A DNA stretch of 38,960 nt from Leptolyngbyaceae cyanobacterium M65_K2018_010 (GTDB lineage: Bacteria; Cyanobacteriota; Cyanobacteriia; Phormidesmidales; Phormidesmidaceae), in the NCBI GenBank assembly GCA_015295885.1, contig DVEE01000296.1, forward strand, positions 1 through 38,960, written 5' to 3'. The notes beneath the pieces are model-generated. The model was not told the origin of the DNA. It was given only the letters and a program-made list of their open reading frames with translations, and made no database searches. This document shows positions 1-8,482 of the stretch, piece by piece. The translations under genes were made by a program, and so were the position numbers. Position 1 is the stretch's first letter; the number at the start of each line of letters is the position of its first letter.

Positions 1-331
1 CGGCTACTTTGGTCGGTTGATCTTCCAATACGCCAGCTTCAACAACAGCCGTAGCCTGCACTTCTTCCTGGGGGCCTGGCCGGTGATTGGCATCTGGTTT
101 ACCTCCCTAGGTATCAGCACCATGGCGTTCAACCTGAATGGGTTCAACTTCAACCAGTCCATCCTCGACTCTCAGGGTCGGGTGATTGGCACCTGGGCGG
201 ATGTGATTAACCGGGCCAACCTGGGTATGGAAGTGATGCACGAGCGCAATGCTCACAACTTCCCCCTCGACCTGGCCTCGGCCGGTGAAGCGACCCCCGT
301 GGCCTTACAGGCTCCTGTCATTCACGGTTAA
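1..331 (+). CDS. psbA: Photosystem II D1 protein, C-terminal part
   Basis: This is the 3' end of psbA, cut by the window edge; the reading frame begins at base 2 with the residue equivalent to Gly253 of D1. D1 is the photosystem II reaction-centre subunit in the thylakoid membrane that binds QB and ligates the manganese cluster. Visible landmarks, numbered by alignment to D1, are Ser264 in the QB/herbicide pocket, His272 (non-heme iron), and the Mn-cluster ligands His332, Glu333, His337, Asp342 and Ala344. After Ala344, the CtpA cleavage site, there is a 17-residue extension (SAGEATPVALQAPVIHG), so full D1 would be 361 residues. The extension is usually 16 residues in cyanobacteria. Which psbA copy this is, and its light regulation, cannot be told because the promoter is outside the window. 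Confidence 0.98.
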   Translation, partial: GYFGRLIFQYASFNNSRSLHFFLGAWPVIGIWFTSLGISTMAFNLNGFNFNQSILDSQGRVIGTWADVINRANLGMEVMHERNAHNFPLDLASAGEATPVALQAPVIHG

Positions 332-381
332 TGCTTGGCCTGGGCTGCCCCCTATCTGGGCCGTCGCCGGGCTAGCTTAGA

Positions 382-406
382 AAAGCGCCCCTAAAAGGGG
401 CGCTTT
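382..406 (+). terminator. Intrinsic terminator-like hairpin after psbA
   Basis: A perfect 10-bp stem (AAAGCGCCCC pairing with GGGGCGCTTT) closes a 5-base loop, 50 bases after the psbA stop. The stem ends in three T residues, but no long U tract follows. It sits between psbA and the convergent gene at 525-2864, so it could serve both directions. Confidence 0.75.
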
Positions 407-524
407 CGTGGTTTAAACCCCAACTTTCCTGGGTCGGGCCAGCGGCGGCGGCTGAAATCGGCGAGAAGAGGATTGCAGCCCTGGGCTAGCCCAGGATCAG
501 CCCCTGGGGCGCTCTGCTGGCCGG

Positions 525-2864
525 CTAGGTAAAGGGCAAGGCATCCGGCTTCAGCCTAGCCTCCCCAGCTTTAACTGGGGTGGGATCAGGCAAGACACGC
601 ACCCTGGCAAACTTGAGGCCGCTGACCCCGGGTAGGGGCTCCACTAAGCCCCGCTCGATCTGGTTGCCCACCCAGCCCTCCCGTTGCAGATAGTGCAGGT
701 ACTGCCCATACTCCTGCCATTCCGCTGGGGTGGAATAGACCACCGTGAGCTGACCGGGTTGGGTAATGCGCTGGTGGGTTTCTGCATCGCAGGCTTTATC
801 AATGCGCTTCTTGACAATTTCGTAGCGGGTATCGCGGCTACCACGGAGGTCGAACAGGCGCTCGGTGGTTTCGTCGTGGACAATATCCACGGTCGAGCCC
901 TGAACCAAAACCAGGTGGGTGATTTCCATGGCGGTGTGGTAGCGGGCTTTGAGGTCTAGGCCACGGCGGGCGCAGTCACACATGGCTCGCAGTTGTTCGT
1001 AGCGTAGGGCCTTGAGGTGGAACTCCGTAAAGTTTGGATCAATGGCCTGCCCCGCATAGATCATGTGGTCTATGCCATCGGTCGCTTCCAGGTCGCAGTA
1101 GTGGGGGGTGATGCTCTGCATAGCGGGTTGCCAGCGGTTCCAGGTATCCCGCAACAGGCCGTTAATGGAGGCCATGGTTTGGTCATAGCGAGCGCGGGCA
1201 GCGTAGACTGAGCCATGGCTGGCGTCGATGGCCGCGCGGTAACGGGCGATCGCGGCTCTGGCCCCAGGATTGATTTGGGCAAAGTAGGCGAAATGGGCCT
1301 CAACGTCCTGCCGCAGGTAGCTCAGCAGGGTAACTTCAGTATCGACGGTAACCCCCTTGGCCAGCGCCTCGATGCGGTCTTCTAGATCTAGCTTGAGTTG
1401 ATCGATAAGCCCATGCTTCAGGGTTTGGCCCACGCTGGTGACCACCGCCAGGGCCAGGTGCAATTGCGCCAAGAGATCCTGCTGAATGGCCCCGTTTCGT
1501 TCGTCGGAAGACCCCCGAAGATCGGAAATGCCATAGAGCGGGTAGACGCCCTCAAAGACAATTGGCACCGGTGGCAGGCCCAAACTCAGTCGTTCCGCCT
1601 CCTGTTCAAACCGCCAACGTACCGCTGGATGCACCTGGCTAAACTGTTCCCTGACGCTGTAGCGCATCGCGGCCTTGAGGGCCGGAATCAGGGTGGTGGC
1701 CAGGCTACAATCGGCCTGATTGAAGGCAAAGGGCTGGGTACTGGTGAGTCCGACCAGACCCATCATGGGTTGAGAGCCTTGGTCCGGGAGGCCAGGGTGC
1801 CTCACCAGGGGAATGACCAGAAGCGATCGCGCTCCTTCCGCCCAAAGATCCTGCTCACACTGGGTTGGGGCCTCCAGGCTCAGGTCCGCAACGGTGAGAA
1901 CTGCACCGGTTTCCGTGGCGCGCCAAAACACCGAGGGCTGCAGTTCCCCCAAGGCATAGGTGCGATCCTCCCAGTGGGGTTGATCAAGCCCCCGAAATAA
2001 TTGAGCCCGCTGGTTTTCTGCAATCAGCAAGAGACTGTTATCGGCCCCAAACAGTTGCTTAATCAGGCGATTGGCCTTGTCAAACTGGCTGGTGCCAATC
2101 ACGGGTTCTTGGCCCACTAACAATTGGATCAGGGCCTTGGAGGTTTCCCGCTCCGTCACCTCAATGCCCTCTAGAAGCAGTAATCCCCTGGCGGCGTACT
2201 GATCCGGCCTGAGATGGGCAATCACCTGATTGAGGGCCGAATCCCGCATCAACAACTGGGTCGTCACCTGGGATCGGCTGGGCGGGTGGGGCCAGCAAGC
2301 CCGCACCTGGGCTTCAATCTCAGGGGCTACGGCCTGGATGCGAATCCCCTCAGGAGCCGTGCTTAAGCGCAGTTCAAATTGGCGCCTTTGCTGGGTTTCG
2401 GGATCGTTCAGGGATACCACCAGGGGTTCATGGAGCCATCGCCGGGCGACTAAATGGGCTTCTCCATAGCATTGCTCTAACAGGGCGTTGAGAAAATGAC
2501 GACGGAAGCGATCGCGTAGTCCCTGCTGGTCCGTGACGGTGAGGCGGGTCAAAACATCCTGAGGCAATTGCTCCTGCTCTGTCGGGAGCCCCGTCAGGTG
2601 ATAAAAGTAATCGTTGGCAAAGCGTAGGCGCCAAGGGGGAGGGGCCGAGTTCAGGTGGGTTTCGACGGCAATGACGGCCATCAGCAGGTGGCTGTGATGG
2701 CGGATTAAGGCCGTCCAGTCCGTTGCCCAGCACCCTGTCGGCTCCAGTGCCCCGCTGGGCCAACTTTCCCTGGGAGGGGGGCCATCCTCGGTCCCAGCCT
2801 CGCTGGAGGCTGCTCCAGAGGTTTGCCCCTCCCCAGGGGAATTGAGCTGGTGTAAAAATTCCAT
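525..2864 (-). CDS. PAS/GAF-type sensory protein without a recognisable output domain
   Basis: A 779-residue soluble protein. The N-terminal ~45 residues are low complexity (Ser, Gly, Pro). Residues about 55-190 look PAS-like (for example FANDYFYHLTGLP). Residues about 220-410 read as a GAF domain, including LLVIPLV, GLVGLTSTQPFAFNQAD and a helical end. The rest (about 410-779) is mostly helical and unknown to me; I see no histidine kinase, GGDEF, EAL, cyclase or DNA-binding motif. I see no transmembrane segment. The ATG at 2862-2864 is the first plausible start. The gene is convergent with psbA and divergent from ffh. GAF and PAS domains usually bind small ligands, tetrapyrroles or partner proteins, so a sensory or scaffold role is inferred. 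No canonical bilin-binding cysteine motif is obvious. Function is unknown. Confidence 0.75.
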   Translation of the reverse strand: MEFLHQLNSPGEGQTSGAASSEAGTEDGPPPRESWPSGALEPTGCWATDWTALIRHHSHLLMAVIAVETHLNSAPPPWRLRFANDYFYHLTGLPTEQEQLPQDVLTRLTVTDQQGLRDRFRRHFLNALLEQCYGEAHLVARRWLHEPLVVSLNDPETQQRRQFELRLSTAPEGIRIQAVAPEIEAQVRACWPHPPSRSQVTTQLLMRDSALNQVIAHLRPDQYAARGLLLLEGIEVTERETSKALIQLLVGQEPVIGTSQFDKANRLIKQLFGADNSLLLIAENQRAQLFRGLDQPHWEDRTYALGELQPSVFWRATETGAVLTVADLSLEAPTQCEQDLWAEGARSLLVIPLVRHPGLPDQGSQPMMGLVGLTSTQPFAFNQADCSLATTLIPALKAAMRYSVREQFSQVHPAVRWRFEQEAERLSLGLPPVPIVFEGVYPLYGISDLRGSSDERNGAIQQDLLAQLHLALAVVTSVGQTLKHGLIDQLKLDLEDRIEALAKGVTVDTEVTLLSYLRQDVEAHFAYFAQINPGARAAIARYRAAIDASHGSVYAARARYDQTMASINGLLRDTWNRWQPAMQSITPHYCDLEATDGIDHMIYAGQAIDPNFTEFHLKALRYEQLRAMCDCARRGLDLKARYHTAMEITHLVLVQGSTVDIVHDETTERLFDLRGSRDTRYEIVKKRIDKACDAETHQRITQPGQLTVVYSTPAEWQEYGQYLHYLQREGWVGNQIERGLVEPLPGVSGLKFARVRVLPDPTPVKAGEARLKPDALPFT

Positions 2865-2985
2865 AGCCGTAGCCTGCCTGGATCGCCCTGAAACCTACCG
2901 CAGTCCCACCCTACAGCAGATCCTGCCCACCCAGATTGCCCAGTTTGGGCGAGCCAATCGCACCGGCTGGTGGGGCTACCTGGGT

Positions 2986-3023
2986 CTCAGGCCGGGGAGA
3001 GTTCCCCCCGGGGGTTTCCTGAG
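2986..3023. other. Strong GC-rich hairpin upstream of ffh
   Basis: Two nested stems occur between divergent genes. CTCAGG (2986-2991) pairs with CCTGAG (3018-3023), and CCGGGG (2992-2997) pairs with CCCCGG (3006-3011). A TACAAT box resembling a -10 element lies at 3040-3045, so the hairpin occupies the position where a -35 region would be. It could be an operator, part of a leader on the minus strand, or structure without function. Confidence 0.4.
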
Positions 3024-3129
3024 GCCGGGATGAACCCTCTACAATAGAAGCCTTGCCCTATCGGCAGTTTTTTCTCTGGTTGGGGCTGCCCTGGCTCCCC
3101 GGCCGTTGCTGTTTTGAGTTGACCCACCC

Positions 3130-4599
3130 ATGTTTGAAGCCCTGTCTGATCGCCTCGAGTCGGCCTGGAAGAGCCTGCGCGGACAAGACAAAATTAGCGA
3201 GTCCAATATTAACGAAGCTCTGCGCGAAGTCCGTCGGGCCCTGTTGGAAGCCGATGTTAACCTGCAGGTGATCAAAGACTTCATCGCGGAGGTTAAGGAC
3301 AAGGCCCTGGGGGCAGAGGTGGTCAAGGGGGTCAACCCCGATCAGCAATTCATCAAGATTGTCCATGATGAGTTGGTCACCCTGATGGGCGAGACTAACG
3401 TGCCGCTGGCTGATGCCGCCGTCAAGCCAACGGTGGTGCTGATGGCGGGTTTACAGGGCACCGGTAAAACCACCGCCACGGCTAAATTGGCCCTACACCT
3501 GCGCAAGGAAAATCGCAGCACGCTGCTGGTCGCCACCGATGTGTATCGTCCCGCCGCGGTGGATCAATTGATTACCCTTGGTGAGCAAATTGGGGTGCCT
3601 GTATTTGAACTGGGCACCGAGGCCAACCCCGTGGACATTGCCCGGCAGGGGATAGAACAGGCCAGGGCGACCAGGGTTGACACCGTCATCGTCGATACCG
3701 CCGGGCGCTTGCAGATTGACCCCAAAATGATGGCGGAACTGGCGGATATTAAAGCGGCGATCCACCCCGATGAGGTGCTGCTGGTGGTGGATGCCATGAC
3801 CGGCCAGGAAGCCGCCAACCTAACCCGTACTTTCCACGAGCAAATTGGCATTACCGGTGCCATTCTCACCAAAATGGACGGCGATGCCCGCGGCGGGGCC
3901 GCCCTGTCGGTGCGCCAGATCTCGGGCCAGCCGATTAAGTTCATCGGTGTGGGGGAAAAGGTAGAAGCCCTGCAGCCCTTTTACCCCGACCGCATGGCCT
4001 CGCGCATTTTGGGGATGGGCGATGTCCTCACCCTGGTAGAAAAGGCCCAGGAAGCCGTCGATATTGCCGATGCGGAAAAACTGCAAAGGAAAATCCTAGA
4101 GGCAGAGTTTGACTTTGATGATTTCCTCAAGCAGATGCGGTTCATGAAAAGCATGGGATCCCTGGGCAGTATCATGAAGCTCATCCCAGGCCTGGGCAAA
4201 CAAATTTCCGGGGAAATGCTGGAGCAGGGTGAGGTGCAGTTGAAGCGCTGTGAAGCCATGATTAACTCCATGACCCGGGAAGAACGCAAACACCCTAACC
4301 TGCTTTCTGGTTCGCCCAGCCGGCGGCGACGGATTGCCGCTGGGTCAGGTCACCAAGAAAAGGATGTGAGCAAACTGGTGAGCGACTTTACCAAAATGCG
4401 ATCGCTGATGCAGCAGATGGGTCGCGGTGGCGGTATGCCTGGGCTGGGCGGTGGGATGCCCGGACTAGGTGGCGGCATGCCGGGCTTGGGGGGTGCGCCC
4501 GGTCTGCCGGGCCTGGGGGGATCCCGACCGGGGTTCCGAGCCCCTAGCTCCAAAAAGCAGAAAAAACAGAAGAAAAAGAAAGGGTTCGGCCAACTCTAG
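3130..4599 (+). CDS. ffh: Signal recognition particle protein Ffh (SRP54)
   Basis: Ffh is the GTPase of the signal recognition particle. It binds signal peptides of nascent membrane proteins and, with 4.5S RNA and FtsY, delivers ribosomes to the Sec translocon. The 489-residue product has the N helical bundle (1-~100), the G domain with P-loop GLQGTGKTT near residue 107, DTAGRLQ near 189 and TKMDGD near 248, then a methionine-rich M domain with the RNA-binding motif SRRRRIAAGSG near 394-408. The tail is unusual: from about residue 436 it has three GMPGLGG units, further Gly/Pro-rich sequence, and a very basic end (KKQKKQKKKKGFGQL). The ATG at 3130 begins MFEALSDRLE, the normal family start. 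It is convergent with the hypothetical gene at 4628, only 28 bases away. Confidence 0.97.
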   Translation: MFEALSDRLESAWKSLRGQDKISESNINEALREVRRALLEADVNLQVIKDFIAEVKDKALGAEVVKGVNPDQQFIKIVHDELVTLMGETNVPLADAAVKPTVVLMAGLQGTGKTTATAKLALHLRKENRSTLLVATDVYRPAAVDQLITLGEQIGVPVFELGTEANPVDIARQGIEQARATRVDTVIVDTAGRLQIDPKMMAELADIKAAIHPDEVLLVVDAMTGQEAANLTRTFHEQIGITGAILTKMDGDARGGAALSVRQISGQPIKFIGVGEKVEALQPFYPDRMASRILGMGDVLTLVEKAQEAVDIADAEKLQRKILEAEFDFDDFLKQMRFMKSMGSLGSIMKLIPGLGKQISGEMLEQGEVQLKRCEAMINSMTREERKHPNLLSGSPSRRRRIAAGSGHQEKDVSKLVSDFTKMRSLMQQMGRGGGMPGLGGGMPGLGGGMPGLGGAPGLPGLGGSRPGFRAPSSKKQKKQKKKKGFGQL

Positions 4600-4627
4600 C
4601 CCGGCCGCCGGTGACTCTTCTGGGGCT

Positions 4628-5482
4628 CTAGGGTTGGGCCTGGATTTTCTCGGCCTCCTGAATGGCCCGGGCCCGGTTGTTGGCGTAGGTGGCAATGCGG
4701 TCTTGGGCAATGGGGTAGCGTTCGTCCGTTGTCGGCACCTCGGCCATCAAATCCGAAGCCCGTTGCCAGCGCACCGCTAAGTCTAGCCACTCTGCGGCAG
4801 TGGTGGCAGATTGGCCATCTTCCACCGCCTGCTGGGCAATGCGCACCGCCAGCACAAAGGGATCTTGGGTAGGGGTGAGCGGGGGCGTTGGGGCAGGGGT
4901 GGGCACTGCGGCGGGGTGGTTAGTTCGCCCCAGGGGGGCCAGGCTAGCCCTGAGCCAATCCTTGGTAGCCCACCCCACCATCAGCAGGAGCAAGGCTAAA
5001 CTGGCTCCGCCGACCAGGCCACGCCAAAAGGCGGTACGATTGCGGGAAACTTTTTTGCTCGGCACATCCTCTAGGTAAGGGTTGCGCTGGCGGGGAGCGC
5101 GCAAATCTTGCCAGAATCGCACCACCGGGTTCGGTTGACGCAGGGTGACCGGTTCTGACCAGAGCAGGCTATTTTCAGGGTCGCGCTTAATTTCTTCCAG
5201 CCATAGCAACTGCTGTTCCTGCACAATGCGGCCGTTGATATTGACCTTGGCAATCCCCCTGGGACTGATCGCTTCTAGCACTTCTCGCACCTGTTCCACC
5301 ACGGTGGCCTGGGGCAGTTGCTCCGCCGTCGGGGCTTCGACCAGCAACTGCAGGACACCATTGTCCTGCACGGCGCGGGTGCGAATGCCAGCCTGGGCGA
5401 AGTGCTCATTGAGCAGTTGAATAATGGCGGCAACGCTACCCTGACGGGCTTGAAAGTCAATATCGTCGATGGTTGAGTGCAT
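4628..5482 (-). CDS. Conserved-looking hypothetical protein with one membrane segment
   Basis: I do not recognise this 284-residue protein by family name. Residues 1-~110 form an alpha/beta domain rich in hydrophobic strands. A short basic stretch (RAPRQRNPYLEDVPSKKVSRNR) precedes one transmembrane helix at about 153-172 (LVGGASLALLLLMVGWAT). A Pro/Thr linker (PTPAPTPPLTPT) leads to a helical region (about 205-284) that looks like a short repeat of helices with many Ala, Gln and Arg. The basic stretch before the helix suggests the N-terminal domain is cytoplasmic and the C-terminal part is outside or in the lumen. The ATG at 5480-5482 is the first start. It is convergent with ffh and followed upstream by the co-oriented mannose nucleotidyltransferase gene 120 bases away. 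No function can be assigned. Confidence 0.7.
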   Translation of the reverse strand: MHSTIDDIDFQARQGSVAAIIQLLNEHFAQAGIRTRAVQDNGVLQLLVEAPTAEQLPQATVVEQVREVLEAISPRGIAKVNINGRIVQEQQLLWLEEIKRDPENSLLWSEPVTLRQPNPVVRFWQDLRAPRQRNPYLEDVPSKKVSRNRTAFWRGLVGGASLALLLLMVGWATKDWLRASLAPLGRTNHPAAVPTPAPTPPLTPTQDPFVLAVRIAQQAVEDGQSATTAAEWLDLAVRWQRASDLMAEVPTTDERYPIAQDRIATYANNRARAIQEAEKIQAQP

Positions 5483-5602
5483 GGTTGGACAAAACCCGCG
5501 GCGGTGGCCCCCTGAAGTCGAAATCCGGGGTCAAAGGTCTGATCCCAGCATTATACCAAGCCTTCGCTGACCCAGAACATTCCTAGTCTGATTGCCCCGA
5601 CG

Positions 5603-6664
5603 CTACAGGAGATGCTGCCACCGGGCCTCAGCGCCCAGGCGTTGAACGGCTTTTTTTATGTCCTGGGTGCGATCCTTATGCACCACCAGGGTGGCCTGGC
5701 CATCCCGAACGATGACCACATCTTCTAACCCAATGGTCACCACCACTTCGTCGGGGTCGGTGGCGTAGACAATGCTCCCCTCGGTATCCAGGGCCAGGTG
5801 GGTAGCTAGATCAACATTTTTATCCTCGGGCTTTTTCAACAACCGTTCCACCGCATTCCAATCCCCTAAGTCGTCCCAACCAAAGGCTACGGGCATGACG
5901 TAGGCCCGATCGGTGTGCTCCATCACCGCATAGTCAATGCTGAGCTTGGTCAGGTTAGGGTAAGCCTCAACGCCCTGGGCCAAGATGGGGTTGATCAGCT
6001 CGGGGGCGTGGGTCTTGAGTTCCTTCAGCATCACCTGGGCCGGGAAAACAAACATGCCGCTGTTCCAGCTAAACCGACCACTGGCAATAAAGGTCTCGGC
6101 GGTCTTAGCATCGGGTTTTTCGGTGAAACGACTGACTCGGTAGGCGGTGAGGGACTCGTAGGTGCCCACGGGGTCTCCCTGCTCAATGTAGCCATAGCCG
6201 GTGGCGGCATAGCTCGGGGTGATTCCTAGGGTGGCAATGGCATTTTGCGCCATGGCTAGATCCGCGGCCCCCCGAATCGTCTGGGCAAAGGCATCGGTAT
6301 CGGCAATCCAGTGGTCAGCGGGGAAAAAGCCCAGCAGGGCCTCGGGGCCATGGCGCTGAGCCACCTCCAGGGTGCTCCAAGCCACTGCTGGAGCGGTATC
6401 TCGGCCCATGGGCTCAACCAGCAAATTGGCGGTCGGCAGGTGTGGCAGTTGCTCCCGCACCCCCTCAGCTAGGTGAGCAGCGGTAACTACCCAGAGGTTA
6501 TCCCAACCGCCGGCCAGAGGGAGCAGTCGATCGGCGGTTGCCTGCAACAGGCTGCGATCGCTACCATCCAGGCAGAGAAACTGCTTAGGCCGCTCTAACC
6601 GACTGACAGGCCAAAATCGCTCGCCCTTGCCGCCGGCCAAGATTACGGGGATGAGGGTGGTCAT
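5603..6664 (-). CDS. manC: Mannose-1-phosphate guanylyltransferase
   Basis: The enzyme makes GDP-mannose from mannose-1-phosphate and GTP, the donor for mannose and fucose in envelope and extracellular polysaccharide. The 353-residue protein opens with the nucleotidyltransferase signature (LAGGKGERFWPVSR, then PKQF) at residues about 9-28. It carries the sugar-binding FTEKPD motif near residue 180 and the WNSGMF motif shortly after. It ends without the cupin phosphomannose isomerase domain of bifunctional enzymes, so it is the short, monofunctional form. The ATG at 6662-6664 gives the normal start MTTLIPVILAGG. It is divergent from the LCP gene at 7040, which may attach such polysaccharides, but pathway linkage is inferred. 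The specific nucleotide (GTP) is assigned from family resemblance. Confidence 0.9.
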   Translation of the reverse strand: MTTLIPVILAGGKGERFWPVSRLERPKQFLCLDGSDRSLLQATADRLLPLAGGWDNLWVVTAAHLAEGVREQLPHLPTANLLVEPMGRDTAPAVAWSTLEVAQRHGPEALLGFFPADHWIADTDAFAQTIRGAADLAMAQNAIATLGITPSYAATGYGYIEQGDPVGTYESLTAYRVSRFTEKPDAKTAETFIASGRFSWNSGMFVFPAQVMLKELKTHAPELINPILAQGVEAYPNLTKLSIDYAVMEHTDRAYVMPVAFGWDDLGDWNAVERLLKKPEDKNVDLATHLALDTEGSIVYATDPDEVVVTIGLEDVVIVRDGQATLVVHKDRTQDIKKAVQRLGAEARWQHLL

Positions 6665-7039
6665 AGGGAGTTTTCCTTAGGGTTTTGAGTATAGTTTGCG
6701 GGCTAAGTCGGTGGGGGCCATTCGGCCATTCAATAGAAGAGGTGGTTGGGGGTAGAGGGGGGTAGACCCTCCGGCCTGGGGGCTTCGTCGTGAGCGGCTC
6801 AGCTGAACGGCGTAGCCCCCAAACCCCCTGCTTACAATTAACTAACTCACCTACTCACTAACTTCCTGATCCTACCTTTGGGCAGGGGGGGGAGGGGCAA
6901 AATTGGCTTAATATTGATTAACACATTAAGTTCCTACAAAGTTTCCGTTCTATCCAGAATGACCGTCGGTCCAAGTCATCTACTGGGCAGGATCGATCCA
7001 GGTTACCCTTTCGCAAGCAGTTCAGTTAGGTGGTGAAGA
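6665..7039. other. Divergent intergenic region with an 8-bp stem-loop
   Basis: This 375-base region separates the divergent manC and LCP genes and should hold both promoters. TGGGGGCT (6777-6784) pairs perfectly with AGCCCCCA (6814-6821) around a 29-base loop. The half nearer the LCP gene is AT-rich (about 6895-6950, with TTAATATTGATTAA) and is the likeliest promoter area. No coding sequence is supported. Confidence 0.5.
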
Positions 7040-8449
7040 GTGGCCTCAACCCAGCAGGTACCCCTAGGAGATACTCCTAATCCCAAGCCCAATGGCCCCC
7101 CAGAGAGCCCCCCTAGCCAGCCCCCGGTAGGCCAATCCCAGCGGCGGGGCCTAGGCCGGGCCCTGCAGGTGCTGCTGTGGAGCGGCCTATTGGTGGGGGC
7201 CGCCGCCACCTCCGCCCTAGTTGGGGCGGGCCTAGCCCTGTTCTTACCTCTGCCCGAGTTCATGGTCGGTGAATCCAGGCCAGCGATGGGGCTGGGCGAT
7301 CTTTGGAAATCCGGTTTCCGGTACCAGGTGACTCGGCCCGTCAACATTCTGGTCATGGGGATTGACGAAGTTCTCGATGCCCCGGCCCAGTCCGAGGCCA
7401 TTTTTTCCGGCCGTACGGATACCCTGCTGCTAGTGCGGCTCAACCCCCAAGACAAGACCCTGAAGGTTATGTCCATTCCCCGGGATACCCGGGTACAAAT
7501 TCCCGGCTATGGCATGGCGAAGATTAACCAGGCCAATGTGGAAGGCGGCCCAGAGCTAGTTGCCGAAACCCTGGCGGACAATCTGGGCAATGTGCAAATT
7601 GACCGCTATGTGCGGGTGAATACCACCGCTTTTCGGGAGATTGTGGACCTCATTGGTGGGATTGAGGTGGAGGTCCCTAAGCGGATGCAGTACACCGACA
7701 AAACCCAAGGGCTTTACATAGACCTCTACCCCGGCTGGCAAACCTTGAACGGGGATCAAGCGGAACAATTTGCCCGGTTTCGGAATGCCGACGGAGATAT
7801 TGGCCGAGTCCAGCGCCAGCAAATGCTGCTCCGGGCTTTCCGAGAGCGTCTAACCCACCCTACGGTGATGCCCAAATTGCCCCAGGCCATTCGCCTTGTG
7901 CAGCGCTACATCGATACCAATCTGACCCTAGAAGAGATGCTCGCTCTGGCTAATTTTGGCCTAGAAACTGGTGCGGACGAGTTACAGATGGTCATGCTGC
8001 CGGGTCGATTTAGCGGCCCCGCCGAGTACGAGGCAAGCTACTGGTTACCGGATTGGGAGGCTTCGGCCACCATTTTGCAAAACTTCTTCCAAACCCATGG
8101 GGTAGGCGTTTACGCTGATCATAGCGGCCGTCACTCTGGTGCTGATCTGCGGATCGCAATTCAGAACGCTTCTGGCACCTCTGAGGTGGGGGCGACGGTA
8201 GCTCACTATTTGGCCGAGCAAGGCTTTAGTAATGTGTATGTGGTCTCTAACTGGCCTACCACCGCCAGCCGGACGGAGGTGATTGCCCAAAAGGGCGATC
8301 TGGAGAGTGCTCGATGGGTACAGTCGCTGTTGGGAACGGGACGGGTTGTGTCAGACTCTACCGGGGATTTGCGATCCGATCTAACCATTCGAGTGGGGCA
8401 GGATTGGGTTGAGCAGTCCTCCTCACCCCCAGCACCCCGTTCTTTCTAG
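7040..8449 (+). CDS. LytR-CpsA-Psr (LCP) family protein with LytR C-terminal domain
   Basis: LCP enzymes transfer undecaprenyl-linked polymers onto peptidoglycan on the outer face of the plasma membrane. The 469-residue protein has a Pro-rich cytoplasmic N-terminus, one transmembrane helix at about 48-72, and the LCP domain at about 100-265. That domain shows VNILVMGID, GRTDTLLLVRLN, SIPRDTRV and an Arg-rich FRNADGDIGRVQRQQ motif, the residues that bind the lipid pyrophosphate. A LytR_C-type domain follows at about 373-455 (IAIQNASGTSEVG). An in-frame TGA at 7034-7036 makes GTG at 7040 the earliest possible start. It is convergent with the SGNH hydrolase gene. The substrate in this organism is unknown. 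Confidence 0.92.
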   Translation: MASTQQVPLGDTPNPKPNGPPESPPSQPPVGQSQRRGLGRALQVLLWSGLLVGAAATSALVGAGLALFLPLPEFMVGESRPAMGLGDLWKSGFRYQVTRPVNILVMGIDEVLDAPAQSEAIFSGRTDTLLLVRLNPQDKTLKVMSIPRDTRVQIPGYGMAKINQANVEGGPELVAETLADNLGNVQIDRYVRVNTTAFREIVDLIGGIEVEVPKRMQYTDKTQGLYIDLYPGWQTLNGDQAEQFARFRNADGDIGRVQRQQMLLRAFRERLTHPTVMPKLPQAIRLVQRYIDTNLTLEEMLALANFGLETGADELQMVMLPGRFSGPAEYEASYWLPDWEASATILQNFFQTHGVGVYADHSGRHSGADLRIAIQNASGTSEVGATVAHYLAEQGFSNVYVVSNWPTTASRTEVIAQKGDLESARWVQSLLGTGRVVSDSTGDLRSDLTIRVGQDWVEQSSSPPAPRSF

Positions 8450-8461
8450 GCCATTGGGGGG

Positions 8462-8480
8462 AGGCAGCCATCGCCTGCCT
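8462..8480. terminator. Possible bidirectional terminator between convergent genes
   Basis: AGGCAG (8462-8467) pairs with CTGCCT (8475-8480) around a 7-base loop, in the 33 bases separating the LCP gene from the convergent SGNH hydrolase gene. The stem is short and lacks a T run. Confidence 0.35.
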
Positions 8481-8482
8481 GC

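Noticed and set aside
1398..2000. A 200-residue forward-strand frame
   Set aside because: It is antisense to the PAS/GAF gene; its composition (many Gly, Gln and His) and lack of a ribosome binding site mark it as a shadow.
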